From assembly GCA_024643595.1 (NCBI GenBank), contig JAHEMS010000013.1, forward strand, positions 1 to 18,245: a stretch of DNA of 18,245 nucleotides, in the 5' to 3' direction. Every line of letters starts with the position of its first letter. Positions within the stretch are counted from its first letter, which is position 1. The position numbers and the translations under genes were made by a program. The notes beneath the pieces are model-generated. The model worked only from the letters and a program-made list of their open reading frames with translations, was not told the DNA's origin and searched no databases. Positions 16,113 to 18,245 of this stretch are shown here, one piece after another. This stretch comes from Bacteroidota bacterium. Lineage in GTDB: Bacteria; Bacteroidota; Bacteroidia; Cytophagales; Cyclobacteriaceae.

Positions 16113-16985
16113 TTAAGGTTGATGAAATGCTTCAGAAACAAAACTCAACACGACAGGCAAAGCCGAACGCCAATAAGACCAGGTGTGTCTACCATCACGG
16201 ATCCGGAATTCATGTGGAATTTCCTTTTTCATCATGGCAATATGCACCAATGAATTGTGTTCAGATAATCGATCATCATCGCCACAATCGATATACCACC
16301 GAACTGCTTTTTTATCGCTATCCTTGATTTCATTGATCAATGAAATCGCACTATGTCTTTTAAAATAGGCCTCGATCTCTGCATCGGTGCCTTTTTGATT
16401 GGTGCGCTCAAGACTAGTTCTTAAATCATCTATGGTTAGTGGGCCAACGGATGCGCTTAACGGGCATGCCGAAGAAAACAGCTCCGGATGATGAAGGGCA
16501 TACATAAACGAACCACCACCACCCATAGAAAGGCCAGCTACTGCCCGATAACGCTTTTCGCCTTTAATCCGGTAAGTTTTTTCAACATAAGGCATCAATT
16601 CTTCAAAGAAAAAGTCTTCATATCGCCAATCATTTTTCAGGTTGTTGAAATATCCCCTTTGGCCCGTGTTGGCATCCGGCATAATGATCACCATCGGGGT
16701 TGCAATACCTTCATTAATAGCTTTATCCGCTATATTAAGTACTTCACCAAACTGGACCCAACCGGTCTGATCATCGCCGCCACCGTGTAGCAAATACAAT
16801 ACAGGATAGCTGCGCTGTGACGTAGCATAATCAGGCGGCAGATAAACAGCATATTTCCTATCCCCTTTCAGGATTTTACTGGACATACTCAGGTTGTCAA
16901 TGACCTGTCCCGATTGAGCGAACAGAGAAACAGAAAAAAGAAATGCGGCAAAAAACAAAAGATTCTTTTTCATCGGTGTAGCCAT
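16113..16985 (-). CDS. Secreted alpha/beta-hydrolase esterase (putative esterase, CE1/EstD-like)
   Basis: 290 residues from the ATG at 16985 (MATPMKKN); an ATG 4 codons on (16973, MKKN) is almost as good. Longer readings from a TTG at 17090 would put an odd extension ahead of the signal peptide KKNLLFFAAFLFSVSLFAQ. From the 16985 start the features are an oxyanion-loop HGGG (67-70), nucleophile S153 in GLSMGG (151-156), the likely acid in CGDDD (235-238) and H267 in DGRHTW. This fits the Pfam putative-esterase family (PF00756), which includes S-formylglutathione hydrolase-like, feruloyl and acetyl-xylan esterases; the secreted form with a signal peptide favours a CE1-like role on polysaccharides, but the substrate is not readable. 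It is divergent from truA, 122 bases away, and the WG-repeat gene follows 118 bases downstream on the same strand. Confidence 0.9.
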   Translation of the reverse strand: MATPMKKNLLFFAAFLFSVSLFAQSGQVIDNLSMSSKILKGDRKYAVYLPPDYATSQRSYPVLYLLHGGGDDQTGWVQFGEVLNIADKAINEGIATPMVIIMPDANTGQRGYFNNLKNDWRYEDFFFEELMPYVEKTYRIKGEKRYRAVAGLSMGGGGSFMYALHHPELFSSACPLSASVGPLTIDDLRTSLERTNQKGTDAEIEAYFKRHSAISLINEIKDSDKKAVRWYIDCGDDDRLSEHNSLVHIAMMKKEIPHEFRIRDGRHTWSYWRSALPVVLSFVSEAFHQP

Positions 16986-17107
16986 TTTTAGTGAAACAAA
17001 CTCTTGAAATTCAATAATAATATCCAACGCGCCAAATAGTATTATTTTTACGGAATGAACTATTTGTTTTGCCTCTTTCAAAACCACCAATATAAACCTA
17101 ATCGCTA

Positions 17108-17911
17108 TTGAGATACTTCTTCCATACTGGATTTCATGGGCATCATTATCGCGGTTGGCAACGTCAAGCCAATGTCAACAGCGTACAGCAGGTTGTAGAA
17201 ACTTTGTTAGCCAGGATGTTGAAAGAGCCCATTACCGCAATGGGTTGTGGCCGTACTGATGCTCAGGTACATGCGAGTCAGTTTTTCTTTCATTGTGACA
17301 TCAATAGTGAGTGGGATTATGACTTGCTATTCAGGATAAACAAGATGCTTCCCGATGACATTGCCATTTTTGAAATCATTCCTATGCAAGACGACCAGCA
17401 TGCGCGTTACGATGCCACCCAACGGAGGTATGATTATTTTATCCACACGTATAAAGACCCATTCCTGAATAGCATGAGCACCTGGTATCCTGAAAAAAAC
17501 CTGAACCTGGAAACTATGAAAAAAGCCGTTGAGCTGCTGCCAAAATACCGTGACTACAGGGCTTTTTGCAAATCACCTAATCTTTATCCACACACCCTGT
17601 GCAAAGTATCTTCCGCCACTTTATTTGCCGACTCAAAAGGTGATCGTTTACGATTTCAGATCAGTGCCGATCGTTTTTTAGGTCGCATGGTTCGCCTGAT
17701 TGTAGGTAAACTCATTGAAGTTGGAAAAGGAGAACTTAGTGTTGACGAATTTGAAAGTTATCTGATCACAAAACAAACACCCAGTATTCTTGATGTGGCA
17801 TATCCACAAGGACTTTTTCTTTCCAAAGTCACTTACCCTTTTCTGGACATACCCGCCCGTACTACTTTCATGGCCATTGGGCAGCCAGAAGAACAATGGT
17901 ATGTTGTCTAA
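17108..17911 (+). CDS. truA: tRNA pseudouridine synthase A
   Basis: 267 residues, usual TruA length. It makes pseudouridine at positions 38-40 in the tRNA anticodon stem-loop. The catalytic aspartate lies in CGRTDAQVHASQ (47-58), where the family motif is GRTDAxVHA. Other motifs are FHGHHYRGWQRQ (9-20), ARYDATQRRYDYFIH (98-112), DYRAFCKS (147-154) and SADRFLGRMVRLIVGKL (185-201), the last carrying the conserved F.R.MVR stretch. The start is TTG, fixed by the family N-terminus MRYFF and by an in-frame stop just three codons upstream. Usual residues YDGTxYxGWQ are altered to FHGHHYRGWQ. It is transcribed divergently from the esterase gene; the DUF3089 lipoprotein gene starts 33 bases downstream and may be co-transcribed. 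Confidence 0.95.
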   Translation: MRYFFHTGFHGHHYRGWQRQANVNSVQQVVETLLARMLKEPITAMGCGRTDAQVHASQFFFHCDINSEWDYDLLFRINKMLPDDIAIFEIIPMQDDQHARYDATQRRYDYFIHTYKDPFLNSMSTWYPEKNLNLETMKKAVELLPKYRDYRAFCKSPNLYPHTLCKVSSATLFADSKGDRLRFQISADRFLGRMVRLIVGKLIEVGKGELSVDEFESYLITKQTPSILDVAYPQGLFLSKVTYPFLDIPARTTFMAIGQPEEQWYVV

Positions 17912-17944
17912 TTTACTTGTATTTAAATTATTAGCGCTTTGATC

Positions 17945-18245
17945 ATGAAATCATTACTTTCTGCAATTTGTGTATCAGTCATCTGTTCATGTGCTCCACA
18001 CAATCATATCTTGCATGTAAGCTTTGAAAACTCATCAAAACCAATCCCACCCTCCTATTCTAATACTGCAAACTGGGCATCATTACCTAACAAAGTTGAT
18101 GCGGCCGATAGCATTCCAAAAAAATCAGGTCTTCAGAATTTGCAAGATCAAGCCGCCGTTGATGTTTTTTTTATACATCCGACTACATTCACTCAGGCGC
18201 CAGTCAATGACTTCCAATGGAATGCAGATATCAACGATGCAGCGT
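17945..18245 (+). CDS. DUF3089 family lipoprotein, 3' part outside window
   Basis: First 100 codons of a gene that continues past the window. The N-terminus MKSLLSAICVSVICSCAPH has a short hydrophobic core and a cysteine at position 16 after VIC-S, a plausible though imperfect lipobox, so it is probably a lipoprotein. The following sequence has NWASLPNKVDAADSIPKK and VDVFFIHPTTFT with WNADINDAA at the end, which match DUF3089 (PF11288). That family is described as alpha/beta-hydrolase-like of unknown function. The catalytic part is not in the window. The gene starts 33 bases after truA. Confidence 0.8.
   Translation, partial: MKSLLSAICVSVICSCAPHNHILHVSFENSSKPIPPSYSNTANWASLPNKVDAADSIPKKSGLQNLQDQAAVDVFFIHPTTFTQAPVNDFQWNADINDAA

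Noticed and set aside
17061..17071. TTTG-rich segment upstream of truA as a promoter
   Set aside because: No exact TAnnTTTG with a TTG about 19 bases upstream is present.

Overview
The window looks like a chromosomal stretch of a Bacteroidota bacterium, most likely from the Cytophagales or a nearby order. The gene families point there: a RemB/Wzi-type outer-membrane barrel, the alternative Bacteroidetes GlmU-like protein, a PafA-type phosphate monoesterase, a type B L31 and a secreted WG-repeat protein. Bacteroidota promoter elements (TTG, then TAnnTTTG about 17-19 bases on) and AT-rich start regions without clear Shine-Dalgarno sites agree with this. Genes are tightly packed, and no gene-free gap exceeds 200 bases. 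I see no rRNA, tRNA, CRISPR array, insertion sequence, integrase or prophage gene. It reads as core chromosome rather than a genomic island.

Layout. Positions 1-5499 are all on the minus strand. In the direction of transcription they hold a RemB/Wzi-like barrel gene, an MsbA-type ABC exporter 9 bases later, an internal promoter, a two-TM coiled-coil protein of unknown function, gmhA 9 bases later, and the 5' part of a ComM/YifB AAA ATPase gene that leaves the window. At 5637-5992 a plus-strand unit holds a textbook promoter, the gene for ribosomal protein L31 type B and an intrinsic terminator. Positions 6051-10184 form a plus-strand cluster with 16 and 15 base gaps and a 4-base overlap: GlmU-like protein, DNA polymerase III delta', a cyclophilin lipoprotein and an RmlD-like reductase. 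A sodium-dependent transporter of the NSS family follows at 10267-11640. Convergent to it, on the minus strand, lie a PafA-type phosphatase gene, a large secreted TPR-plus-WG-repeat protein gene upstream of it, and a secreted CE1-like esterase gene. truA and the start of a DUF3089 lipoprotein gene close the window on the plus strand.

Functional theme. Many products serve the cell envelope: a heptose phosphate isomerase, a UDP-GlcNAc-type enzyme, a deoxysugar reductase, a lipid exporter, an outer-membrane barrel, and several secreted enzymes or lipoproteins. Housekeeping genes (holB, truA, L31, comM) are interspersed. I did not find a clearly new multi-gene system. The best leads are the unexplained WG-repeat protein, the two-TM protein before gmhA, the barrel-exporter pair and the GlmU-like protein with a non-canonical N-terminus. 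Three genes appear to use non-ATG starts.
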